Of a DNA stretch of 64,000 nt, positions 11,401 to 19,880 are shown piece by piece. The DNA lies in assembly GCF_963422355.1 (NCBI RefSeq), contig NC_085088.1, positions 6,228,414-6,292,413 of the forward strand. Direction: 5' to 3'. Made by a program: the position numbers and the translations under genes. Under the pieces are notes generated by a model. The model was not told the origin of the DNA. It did not search any database and was given only the letters and a program-made list of their open reading frames with translations. This DNA is from Corticium candelabrum. Taxonomy: Eukaryota; Porifera; Homoscleromorpha; Homosclerophorida; Plakinidae. Each line of letters begins with the position of its first letter. Position 1 is the first letter of the stretch.

Positions 11401-12503
11401 ATGAATTCCATCCTGCGGGTGGCTCCTTGAAATGTTGCCTCCATGGTTGTTTTCCCACAGACATCTAATTTTGTTCCTCCGTATGCTGTTAGCTGAACTT
11501 CTGTTGGCGTGGGAGGGCTAGCACAGAGGACGCGGTAAGCAGTGAATGGCAGTATGTTGCACGTTGCACCTGTGTCGATTTTGGCTTTCAAACCTCTCCC
11601 TCCTATGTCCAGTATTATGTTCCAGACTTTAGCCTTTGTTTTACTGGTTTGTGTCGTGGTACCGGTGCAGTAAGCGAAATGGTCTCTCTCCTCGTTCTCT
11701 GGTGTGGCTCGTTGTGGCGATATCGCATTGGCCGTCTCCTTTGTTGTTTGTCGTCGGGCTAGTCTGTCCTTTTCTGCCTTTTTGCATGCTTCCGCCGTGT
11801 GATTCATAATGCCGCAATATTTGCATTGTTTTCCCCATGCTGGGCAGTTTTTTGGTTTGTGGTTTGTCGCGCAGTAGTGGCAAGGGCGCTGCTTCATGGC
11901 TTTCACCATGTGTACCGCCGCCGCGTCGGTGACGCATTCTTTCAAGGCTGTGGCGGTTGATGTCATACTGGCAATGTAACGGGTTGTCGCTTCCATTGAC
12001 CTGCACATGTCTACAGCTTTGGTTAGGGTTAGGTCAGATTCTGCCAACAGTTTCTCGCGGACGTTGTCTGCGGTGATATTGATTACAATCTGGTCCCGGA
12101 TGATCTTCGTTTTCTCCTCTTGGTGATATCCGCAGGTTTCCACCAGGCGCAGCAAATCTGTGTAGAAGCTGTCGAAGGGCTCATTCGGTTGTTGTTTCCT
12201 CTGCAGGAACAGGAATCTTTCGTAGATTTCATTACTTTTAGGCTTGAAGTAGTTGTTGAACGCTCTAATGACGCAGTCCAGTTTGTCCTCGTCGCCGTCT
12301 GCGGCCCAAGTGAATGTTCGGTAGACGGAGATGGCTTCCCCTCCCATTGCCGTGAGTAGTATTGCGACTTTCGTTTTCTCGTCTTCTTTGTCCTTCTTTG
12401 TTGCTGTCATGTAGAATGTAAAATGGTCCCGCCACTGTGGCCATTCTTTGGCTGCTTCCAGTGTGGTTGTGAATGCTTGAGGCGGTTTCAGTCCTTCTGC
12501 CAT
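8496..12503 (-). CDS. Gag-pol polyprotein of the gypsy/Mag element
   Basis: The open frame extends from 12560, but its first 19 codons lie in the LTR and primer site. The likely start is the ATG at 12503 (MAEGLKPPQAF), giving about 1335 residues. Positions below count from 12560. Gag covers about 20-215. Two CCHC knuckles lie at 227-259 (CHYCATNHKPKNC, CKYCGIMNHTAEAC). The aspartic protease has IDTGA at 328-332. The reverse transcriptase has YVDD at 604-607. RNase H has TVDAS near 751 and ETDHK near 813. Integrase has its HHCC zinc site (His about 968-972, CxxC 1002-1005) and DDE residues at about D1033, D1086 and E1122. Gag and pol are fused in one frame with no frameshift signal. All catalytic motifs look intact, so the copy may be competent. 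It makes cDNA from element RNA in cytoplasmic particles and integrates it. Confidence 0.95.
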   Translation of the reverse strand: MAEGLKPPQAFTTTLEAAKEWPQWRDHFTFYMTATKKDKEDEKTKVAILLTAMGGEAISVYRTFTWAADGDEDKLDCVIRAFNNYFKPKSNEIYERFLFLQRKQQPNEPFDSFYTDLLRLVETCGYHQEEKTKIIRDQIVINITADNVREKLLAESDLTLTKAVDMCRSMEATTRYIASMTSTATALKECVTDAAAVHMVKAMKQRPCHYCATNHKPKNCPAWGKQCKYCGIMNHTAEACKKAEKDRLARRQTTKETANAISPQRATPENEERDHFAYCTGTTTQTSKTKAKVWNIILDIGGRGLKAKIDTGATCNILPFTAYRVLCASPPTPTEVQLTAYGGTKLDVCGKTTMEATFQGATRRMEFIIVRENVETLIGLPSITDLGLIQQTLAVDATGDTPTAISEFKDVFKGLGRLPGEYSIKLKTNAQPVIQPARRVPFRHRQELKSQLDEMEKQGIIAKVTEATNWVSPIVLVTKPGKDKLRICIDPGALNKAIQREHYQLKTPEEIFGTLAGSQYFSTLDATSGFLQIALDKESSYLTTVATPFGRYRYCRLPFGISSAPEVFHRIVTESFADIPGVHTYVDDILVSGCSVEEHDKRLQMVLERCRELNLRLNRSKCQFRKTELKYLGHVLTSEGIKPDPEKVEAIEQFPKPQSKTDVSRLLGLVTYLSKFCPTLAETASPLRQLTQQETAWVWDSVHDRTLQHVKDLVTKAPVLRLFDPALPVRLTVDASQHGLGAAVIQEGQPVEYASRTMSSIQQKYAQIEKEMLAIQFGLTRFHQYVYGQDVIVETDHKPLLGILKKPLAEVSPRLQRMRLRCLKYNYTLEHHSGKEMVLADSLSRMPSTTPYTDYDELTEEQIDSVTEQIIPTPLGRERCTEATRQDPTMQALITYIHTGWPPTRRSVPGPIKPYLNVRHDLTEKDGIVLKGSQAVVPVTMRKTVMNSIHEGHYGIVKCIERAKTSVYWPGYTNEIHDMVASCSKCQENRSQNPKPDTKPHDVPHYPYQKVGTDLFELQGEHYLLTIDYYSKWVTIDHLQSTKAADVITILDKHFANFGIPETIFSDNGPQYANEEFRKFSRKLGFQHTTSSPGYPASNGQAERGVQTVKKMMAKMLEEGRTINDALRVLRNTPIGGDLPTPAILLQGRHLRTQLTINTETLVPHNMDADKTRQKLIAHQSQYAFYGATGNTTNSPLLPDESVRTMRGKKWVPAKVIGHHTEPQSYILRLANGRTVRRTRTHINRTTEVWDDNTMFAKYTPTGQQTNTSLSEGQPPNQPEETNVLPDTEIRSPNTESPPKSAKSPTAPASQPAVKTTRLGRISRPPRRLLEDYTT

Positions 12504-12533
12504 GCTGTTGTCGGTTCTTTCCTCCCGACACCA

Positions 12534-12637
12534 TGTAAGATAACGGTTACAGCTGTGCACTTCGTGACAGTCAGAATCGTTCTGGTCTATTTCCGATTAC
12601 ACATACGGGATAGTGAATCTAATTACATTACATGTCA
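12534..12637 (-). repeat. 5' LTR of the gypsy/Mag element
   Basis: The upstream LTR, 104 bp, identical to 8334-8437. It should carry the promoter. Only about 30 bp separate it from the putative gag ATG at 12503, so the leader is essentially just the primer site. Confidence 0.95.
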
Positions 12638-13840
12638 AGGATGATGCCGGTACCTTCTGTTCTCCACTGGAACCCCAAAATGACGACAAATGTCCCAGTG
12701 GATAATGGAGGTCACCTGATTGTGTCGATCAGTGTAGTCCATCAGTGCCAAGGCACTACAGCCTGCCAAAATGTGGTCAACTGTTTTCAGGTGTACTCTG
12801 CACAAGCTGCAAGTGGGACTGACATCTCGATGCAGTGTTGCTCTCATAATAGCGAGTCCAACGAGCTTGATCTTGAGCAGCAGCAACCAGTCCCTCAGTT
12901 GCAGCAGGAAGATTCGATGACTTTAGCCATCTGTAGGTCTCTTTCATGTCCACAAGTGGTTCGTCAGTGAGACGGCGATACTGACCATGCATAGGTTTTC
13001 TGCCCCAGGACTCTAATTTTTTACTGTACACGAAGAGAATCGCTGCATGTGCGGAAATGTTTTGCATCTGTCTGAGGCACTTGCTCGAAGACACCATCAC
13101 ACAGGATGGTCGCACTTCCATGCAGGCTCTGCGACTTCTTGTCCTTATATAGAGAGACTCCCCTGCAGCTGTGCAGAAAACTGACAGGCCATGCGTCGGA
13201 TCGAATGAGAGGACCTCCTAGCATCACAGACTTGTACTATTTGCATGAAGGGGTCAGAGCTGCTACGAAGGCAACAGTCCAACCCAACAGTCGACTCGAT
13301 TTGTTGTAATCCTCGACTGCTCTTGGTGCACGGAGCGCACAGCCGGTTAACGTCTGTCGCAGAATGGTGGCCACCGTGCATAGAGACAAGTTTCTTGGTC
13401 CGTCGATCAATGTTGTGCAGGTCCGCCGTCCTCCAATGAATGACACCAAACAGTAAGTGAGAACAGAAAGTGCAAGCCCGTTGATGATCAGAATTTAGTT
13501 CCGACCGTACAACTCTGTCCGGAGAACCATCTTCACTCTACGAAAGTACTCACGATGGAGCGTCTCCCGCATAGTGCTGTGCTGGATATCGTTACTTTCG
13601 TCTACACCCAAAAACTTGTAGACTCGACCTGGTTCCAGACAGATGATGGTGTCCGTTTCTCTTACCGTTACCCCAGAATTACGTCTAGAGAGCTTGCCGT
13701 TGACAAAGTCTGCAACAGCACACTTGTCCAGGCCCATGTCGTCGCATGAATGGCGCTTTTGGAAACACTGGGTGACCGGCCGCAAGTGATAGTGACGTCT
13801 TATCCGAGAGGTTTGCCTCAAAGATTCCGCAGCCGCTCAG
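12638..13840 (-). pseudogene. Non-LTR retrotransposon reverse transcriptase, upstream part
   Basis: Minus-strand RT remnant in several frames. From 13821 it reads FGLDKCA-like (MGLDKCAVADFVNGKL), then GRVYKFLGVDE, then an IHWRTADLHNIDRRTKKL block near 13440-13370. A GLQQIEST block, LESWGRKPMHGQYRRL and finally a zinc-finger-like CSLCRVHLKTVDHILAGC segment (12830-12760) follow. These are the post-palm and C-terminal parts of a LINE RT. At least three frameshifts are present and the catalytic Y/FxDD region is not visible. The gypsy element at 12637 interrupts it and it resumes at 8333. No lineage is assigned. Confidence 0.75.
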
Positions 13841-13949
13841 TAGCAAAGTACGCTAGGAGAAACCGGACATTGTTTATGGTTAGCAGAAAAGGAAGCGCAG
13901 TGGGGACCAGTCCCAGAGCACTTTACTTTATGTTGGTCAGCAGCTAAGA

Positions 13950-14790
13950 GAACGTGCAGTTTAGAGGCTCCAGAGACGTTTGAGTTAGTGACTCAGAGTG
14001 ACGCGGTTTCTTCTGTCGACAGTGGTGACGTTGCTAATCTGGTGGAGAGGTCTTGCCGGATGATGAACCTGGTGATTACGTTTCTCCTCGCAGTCCAGAC
14101 TGCGCTCTTAAAGTAGCTGAACCGGCCGCTGCATCTAGTTCTGAAGCCATCTATGAGTCCACCGGAGGCATCGTTCTCTGTTGCTAATCTGTCACCTAGT
14201 TACAAATATTTGCTGGTATCAGATCTTTTGTTCCGGACTTCTCTCATCCTTTCTCGAAAGTGAATAGCTACGGCTGTAACCGCTCTTTTCAGCATTCTTA
14301 GCTGGGACAGCACCCATGGCTAGTCTACAGCAAGGAGCTCGACGGTGGGTTCTGCCGTTATTGCACTCTATTCGGCGCACCTGCTTCGTATTCTTGTTCG
14401 TACTCTCTTCAAGCCATGTGTGAAAATGAACAGGATTCTCGAAAATCATGGAACAAGCAATTGCCACTTGAATGCACGAAGGATGCTATGAAATCAAACG
14501 GTCCATTGAGCAGCCTGAAATAACTGTAGACGTTCAGCTGAATGAGGAGAAGCGTCGTCGAATTGAAGAAAACCGTTGTATTGTCAAGAGTGCTGCAGAG
14601 GCTCTGCTGTCCTGTGGTCGTCAGTGCATTGCCTTGAGAGGGCATTCAGAAAACCTGATTGAAGCAAGAAATCCTGGAAATTTCCTGGCAATGTTGGAAG
14701 GTCCTGGTAGCGCAGTATCCGTCTCTGAAAGCTCATCTCAACAATCCCAAGATGCGGAACGCCACGTATTTGTCAGGGCAGAGGCAGAAT
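13950..14790 (+). pseudogene. ZMYM1-like hAT transposase, N-terminal part
   Basis: Plus-strand remnant of a TTF-finger hAT protein. About 14030-14170 is an acidic, proline-containing leader. About 14300-14370 reads HPWLVYSKELDGGFCRYC (TTF-type zinc finger). Then 14472-14790 reads RRRIEENRCIVKSAAEALL, followed by CGRQCIALRGH and ARNPGNFLAMLE, a hallmark block of this family. Several frameshifts occur before 14472. The protein is cut at 14790 (...RAEAE) by a 5.1-kb insertion and resumes at 19881. Its activity would have been transposition of its own element. Confidence 0.75.
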
Positions 14791-15569
14791 GAATAGCCCT
14801 TTTCACAGAGCGTGGCACTAACGACGTTATCGCCTACCGCGCACCGATTTGGTTCGCTTTTGATGCATTGGCGTTTGTTAACCGCGTGAGTCTACAGCCA
14901 AAGCAACAATTTTCTTTTCGAACTTTAACTGGTGCGTATAGCGATGCATCGAATCAGGTGAGGCCTCATTAGGACTCGGCTCTTGTGTGTTTTGCGTGTT
15001 TTGCAGTGATGAACAACCTCTTTCTGATCTCTTTCGTGACTCTACCGCGTCATTTTGAGTGATGATTTAACGTTGAGACTTGACAGACGTCAAATGCGGA
15101 TACAAACGTGCGTACGTAATCTATGATGCGTGTTCTGTGTGGTACGCACTTATCAAACGGTTTGGTTTGCACCTCCTGAATACTTTCTAGAAAGTGCGGC
15201 GATTAGGGAATGAAAGGACCCTAGATAGCAAATAGATAAAGCTCTGTTAATTAATACAATTGATTGATGTTGTAGTAATATAATTAAGTATTACTATTAC
15301 AAATGGTGTACACAATGAAAATGAAATTGAACAGCAAGTGGTAGTGTATCCTGGAGCATTACACACAAGAGTACAGAATGATAACAAGAGCCAATATATA
15401 TTGACCTTTACAAACTAAAATTGATATCAATGACATTAATTACTATTAATTTACCGTACAAAAATTAAATCTATAGTACAAGAGGTGGATGCAAATTTGT
15501 TAGATATGAACAAACAGTAAATATGTTATATAAAAGATCCATGCTTGAACTAAGTGTTATTTATACATT

Positions 15570-16150
15570 GCAAAATGCTATGGTCCGTTATCCGTCTGAT
15601 CACCCCTCTAGGTCGATTCTAAGAGAAGCCACTTGTCAGCATTTAATGACTTGCTCCTCAGTAAACTGACCTCCTCCTTTTAGAAAAGGAGGTAGCACAA
15701 GAGATGCCCAACGTCCATGATAATGTCAGCAATAACAAACCCTTTGTTTGCCATGACTTGATCTCCAGGCACAAATTTATTGAGAAAACAAGACTGCTTG
15801 GTAAGTCCCTGTTATGGCACCAGCAAATAGTCATGACACAAACATAACATGATCACATGGCGATATTGCAACTAATGCTTTCACAGTGTGGTGGTGTTTG
15901 TATCTGGAGAAGAAAGCTGATTGCACACCCCTATCTGAATGACTGTAAATAATTCTGTTGCATCAATGATGCAGGTCTTTTTTGAGAAAGTCTCTCTAAA
16001 TGACTGTGGTAGACTTCGATGTAGAGTATCTCTTGGCAACCACCAGTCAACGTCATTCAAATGGCAATAAAGTTTATCCACGTGACAAAAATTTCCATGC
16101 GAAACTTCAAATATTTCCCTTTTGCAGATACATTGCTACATCCAGGAACA
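15570..16150 (-). pseudogene. DDE_Tnp_4 (Harbinger/ISL2EU-like) transposase remnant
   Basis: The minus-strand frame at 16081-15881 reads MDKLYCHLNDVDWWLPRDTL, then SFRETF and TCIIDATELF, matching the first catalytic Asp region (IIDCTEIF) of DDE_4 transposases. Further on (about 15790-15690) comes NKFVPGDQVMANKGFVIAD, corresponding to the LLPGDxVLADRGF block with the second Asp changed to Asn. LPPFLKGGGQFTEEQV-like sequence follows in a shifted frame. Stops and the Asp-to-Asn change show it is dead. Confidence 0.65.
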
Positions 16151-16410
16151 CAGCAAATAACCATGATGGCACAGCAACTACACACTCCAAAAGGTAAAAC
16201 ACAGTACAGCAACACTGAGTGACTGGTTTATTTATATGACAACCACGTACAGCTGAGGACATTAAGTCAAGATGAAATATTAATCATGCATTCTCTTCTT
16301 ACCTCTCAGTACCACCAGACTTGTCTAAAGACTTCCTCTTCACGTCAGTCGTTCCCTAAACGCCGCACGTTCTAGGAAGTATTCAGGAGGTATAAACCAA
16401 GCTATTTGGT

Positions 16411-18284
16411 CACTACTGGCCCGCACGCTCGTAAATCGACGTAAATAGCACGTAAATCGACTTTACGATCATCGTATTGAAACCGTAAATTACGCCGATG
16501 GTGCTCGTAAATAGGCGTATTTATTCGTAAATAAACGTATTTATTCGTAAATAAACGTATTTATTCGTAAATAAACGTATTTATTTGTAAATAAATGTAT
16601 TTATTCGTAAATGGCCGCTTTACGTTCATTTGCGGTCATTTACGTTGCAATTACGAGTCATTTACGATTGTTTACGTAGGGTTTACGACTCGATTTACTC
16701 TAACTTGCGTCAATTTACGTTGTGAAAACAGTTCATATACTGGGCATTTACGTAAAATTTTACGTCTAATTACGACCTAATTACTTTTCAATTACGGTCA
16801 TATACGTGGCAGTTACGTAGCATTTACGACTGAGTTCGTATATATGCATGCAGTAACGCGAGAGTGCCAATTGCCACATCGATATGCAAAAATTTCCTTT
16901 ATTATCAAAATAATTATGTTAATTAAAAAATGATTGTAAGTCACACTATACCAGAGTATCTATATACAGCTATTTTTAGAATACCTGTTGTTTAGCTAGA
17001 AGTCCCAGTGCCACGGGGCAGCCCATTGTCATGATTGTTCAAAAGCATGCATCTGTTGCTTGGAAGTGGGTACGCTACCTGCAGCTGTCGCTAGCCCTGC
17101 AGCTTGGAAATCTATTTCACCTGCTACGTACCACAAATTGAATTTAAATATTGCGATAATGAATTACAATTATCACGTGCACGAGAAATACGTAGTTCCG
17201 AGCCTGCAATTGGCGACAGCTGCAGGTTTCCCAAACCTTCATCACCAACTGCCTGTTCATGATCAAGAGGTGGATGTTGTGATGAGTCCTGCGTTGGTAA
17301 CGTGGCGCGAGATACGGATCTGGAATTCCTAGGATGACGAGGCCGTCGCGATAGTCTAGATGCACACGAGACCAAATTTATCCCAAAAATGCATACAACA
17401 GTGCAAAACGATAAACACTTACGCTGTGCTATATTCATGGCGTTTTATGCGCTGCCGAATGTCTTGCATAACCTGCGCAAAACGACTTTGACCACAGGCC
17501 TGTTCTATGCCTATTACATCACCAAAAACTTATCATGTTGACATTACTTTTTGAATCGAAGTTTAGCTCATAGAAGCCTTTTTGTACATCTCCTCTAGAG
17601 GTCTTGCCAATACTATAAGCAACTAATCGAATTTCAGCCTAGAGAAACTAGTTTATGCACGATGTATTCCACTTAAATCAATTTTTGTCAATCATACTTA
17701 ATTAGATAGTTAAATTCTTAATTGCTTACCGTGTATTGCAACCGGTCTTTGTTGCCATTCACCAGTTCTAGCGAACCATCCATTCTTGGCACAAAGCGTC
17801 TAATGACAGCTCAACGCCTATCAACCGCAATTGTTTACTGCGTAGACCCTCCCATGGGCGGAACCTTCAGTTTACACAGATAGACGGCTCCGTCAAACCT
17901 TTGGTCTCTAGCCTTGTGTAGTACTCTGTATACGACTTACACACATTTGCATGTACTGAACGGTGGTATTATTCTTAATTAATTAATAAAGATGCATGTT
18001 CAACAGTTTCTATAGTAATGTCAAATAATGGAGTGTAATCACGCAGTGCACGTGTCATTATGACATAGCGATGTTGCGTAAATCAACTTATTTAAGTAGG
18101 ACGTAAATAGACGTAAAATACGAAGACACGTAAATCTTTCGTAATTTACGATCTTCGTAATTTCCGTCGCAAAGTGCATGCGCAAAGCTACACTTCAGAC
18201 GTAAAATACGACCCAGGATAGTAAATTACGAAAAAATACGTGTCTTCGTATTTTACGTCGATTTACGAGCGTGTGGGCCAATAG
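16411..18284. mobile_element. CACTA (En/Spm)-like non-autonomous element with TTTACG subterminal repeats
   Basis: The left end begins CACTACTGGCCCGCACGCTC. The right end is the reverse complement with a degraded tip (...GTGTGGGCCAATAG). A 3-bp GGT occurs on both sides (16408-16410, 18285-18287), the CACTA target-duplication length. Both subterminal regions are packed with CGTAAA/TTTACG in both orientations (16430-16830 and 18060-18260), including about five tandem 20-bp units at 16505-16612. Dense short subterminal motifs are where En/Spm-type transposases bind. No transposase is visible inside. It sits in the right arm of the 14791-19880 element. Confidence 0.7.
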
Positions 18285-18304
18285 GGTAAGTGCGTACCAC
18301 ACAG

Positions 18305-19527
18305 TAGCCTCGTCCCCAGACTCTCTCGCGCTAGTCTTGCCCGATGCCCGTATGACAATTCCAGGCGCGAGAGAGTCTGGGATCATCCCGCCTACTTCCT
18401 GCCATATCTCCTTACTAAATGGTCACTAAGTGTTACCCTCAACGTCATCACAGTCACCCCAACGTCATCACTGTCACCCCAACGTCATCAAGTGTCCCGT
18501 AACTTCAAAATCAAATTAGCGTTAGAACTAATTCAATAAACGTACCACACGGGATGCTATGACCATTGTTTGGTGTTTGTGGCGTATCCAGCACTTGCAG
18601 ACAACTGAAGCATGTTGAAAAGGTAAGTCTATATGGAGTGTTGGTGACGGGTGTCGTGTAGGCTTGTAGTCTGAGATCTACAATTGGCGGAATGATGACC
18701 TTCTACCTAGTTCACACGCGCATCTCCTGTGTGGCCACTAGCGTTCGCGGGCAGACTAGACTCTGTAGCAAAAAGCGTGCAATGACAAGGGAAGGGGTTG
18801 ATCTTGACATGAAACTACCGTCTACCCTTCGAGAAGTTTTCATGTATGAAAACAAATACATCTTTTTGCGAAAGACTAGCCCTGGAAGCTTGAAGTTGAC
18901 CCTCCAGAACGTAGTTTCATGTTGGGATAAACCCCTTCCCTTGTCATTGCGCGCTCTTTGCTACAGAGTCTAGTCTGCGCGCAAACGGTAATGGCCGCGT
19001 GTCATCTACGTAGGTCATCACTCCACCAATTGTAGATCTCAGACTACAAGCCTACACAACACCCGTCACCAACACTCCATAGACTTACCTTTTCAACATG
19101 CTTTAGTTGTCTGCAAGTGCTGGATACGCCACAAACACCAAACAATGGTCGTAGCATCCCGTGTGGTACGTTTGTTGAATTACTTCCATAGGCGTAGGAA
19201 GTTTGGTGAGATTGGGGTGGCCAAAAGCCAAATTGGGGTTCTAATCGCCGCATTGATACAGCTTTGGAGGCTAAACATTGGGTGGGCCATGGCCCCCTCG
19301 GTCCCCCAGGTTCCTACGCCTATGACTTCTAACGCTAATTTGATTTTGAAGCTATGGGACACTTGATGACGTTGGGGGTGACAGTGACGACGTTGGGGGG
19401 TGATACTTAGTGACCATTTAGTAAGGAGATATGGCAGGAAGTAGGGGGGTGATCCCAGACTCTCTCGCGCCTGGAATTGTCATACGGGCACCGGACAAGA
19501 CTAGCGCGAGAGTCTGGGGACGAGGCT
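18305..19527. mobile_element. Mutator-like foldback element, copy 1
   Basis: Nearly all of the element is an imperfect palindrome. Its tips read TAGCCTCGTCCCCAGACTC and the reverse complement at 19509-19527. It is flanked by ACCACACAG (18296-18304 and 19528-19536); one A is shared with the tip, so the duplication is 8-9 bp. Inside the left arm, AACGTCATC-containing 20-bp units repeat (18441-18490). The inner arms carry a shared block around GATCTTGACATGAAACTACC. No transposase is present. Copy 2 is at 53961-54906. The long arms and 9-bp duplications fit TIR-type MULEs. It is interrupted by the MITE at 19187. Confidence 0.8.
19187..19324. mobile_element. 138-bp hAT-type MITE, TIR CATAGGCGTAGGAA
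   Basis: Begins CATAGGCGTAGGAA, ends TTCCTACGCCTATG, and is flanked by perfect ACTTC repeats (19182-19186, 19325-19329). The tips are identical to those of the 1087-bp hAT derivative at 3041-4127, which also has a 5-bp duplication. The two therefore share a transposase source. It is inserted in the right arm of the foldback element. Confidence 0.9.
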
Positions 19528-19880
19528 ACCACACAGAACACGGATCATAGATTACGTACGCACGTTTGTACCCACATTTGACATCTGTCAAGTCTCAATG
19601 TTAAATCATCACTCAAAATAACGCGGTAGAGTCACGAAAGAGATCAGAAAGAGGTTGTTCATCACTGCAAAACACGCAAAACACACAAGAACCGAGTCCT
19701 AATGAGGCCTCACCTGATTCGATGCATCGCTATACGCACCGGTTAAAGTTCGAAAAGAAAAATTGTTGCTTTGGCTCTAGACTCACGCGGTTAACAAACG
19801 CCAATGCATCAAAAGCTAACCAAATCGGCGTGCGGTAGGCGATGACGTCGTTAGTGCCACGCCCTGTGAAAAGGTCTATT

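Larger units (their letters stand above)
8334..12637 (-). mobile_element. Intact Ty3/gypsy retrotransposon, Mag-like, 4304 bp
   Basis: A complete LTR retrotransposon on the minus strand. LTRs at 8334-8437 and 12534-12637 are 104 bp each and identical by eye. They begin TG and end CA, with a perfect 5-bp target duplication AGGAT (8329-8333 and 12638-12642). Directly after the 5' LTR (12533 downward) is TGGTGTCGGGAGG, a candidate tRNA primer site. A purine-rich tract (about 8438-8450, minus AGAGACAGATAGA) precedes the 3' LTR. One uninterrupted gag-pol ORF fills the interior. Identical LTRs imply a recent insertion. The very short LTRs and twin CCHC knuckles fit the Mag lineage. It interrupts an older LINE remnant. 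Confidence 0.95.
14791..19880. mobile_element. DNA transposon with ~425-bp inverted repeats, DDE_4-type, host of three nested elements
   Basis: The arms 14791-15221 and the reverse complement of 16325-16410 + 18285-18304 + 19537-19880 match over about 425 bp once the nested insertions are removed. The tips read AATAG(C/A)CCTTTTCACAG. The flanks show an imperfect repeat, GGCAGAA (14783-14789) against GGCCGAA (19881-19887), and the hAT reading frame rejoins exactly there. The loop holds a decayed minus-strand DDE transposase of the Harbinger/ISL2EU type. Without the CACTA-like and foldback insertions the element would be about 2 kb. Its family is inferred from the transposase remnant. Confidence 0.8.

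Noticed and set aside
8861..12534. Plus-strand and alternate-frame ORFs across the gypsy element
   Set aside because: They are shadows of the 1354-codon minus-strand gag-pol frame.
17060..17438. Overlapping ORFs on both strands within the CACTA-like element
   Set aside because: No family resemblance, no splice logic and no codon pattern. Probably chance frames in a GC-richer patch.
18692..18973. 93-codon ORF in the centre of the foldback element
   Set aside because: It spans the palindrome centre and is matched by its own inverse. There is no protein-like composition.
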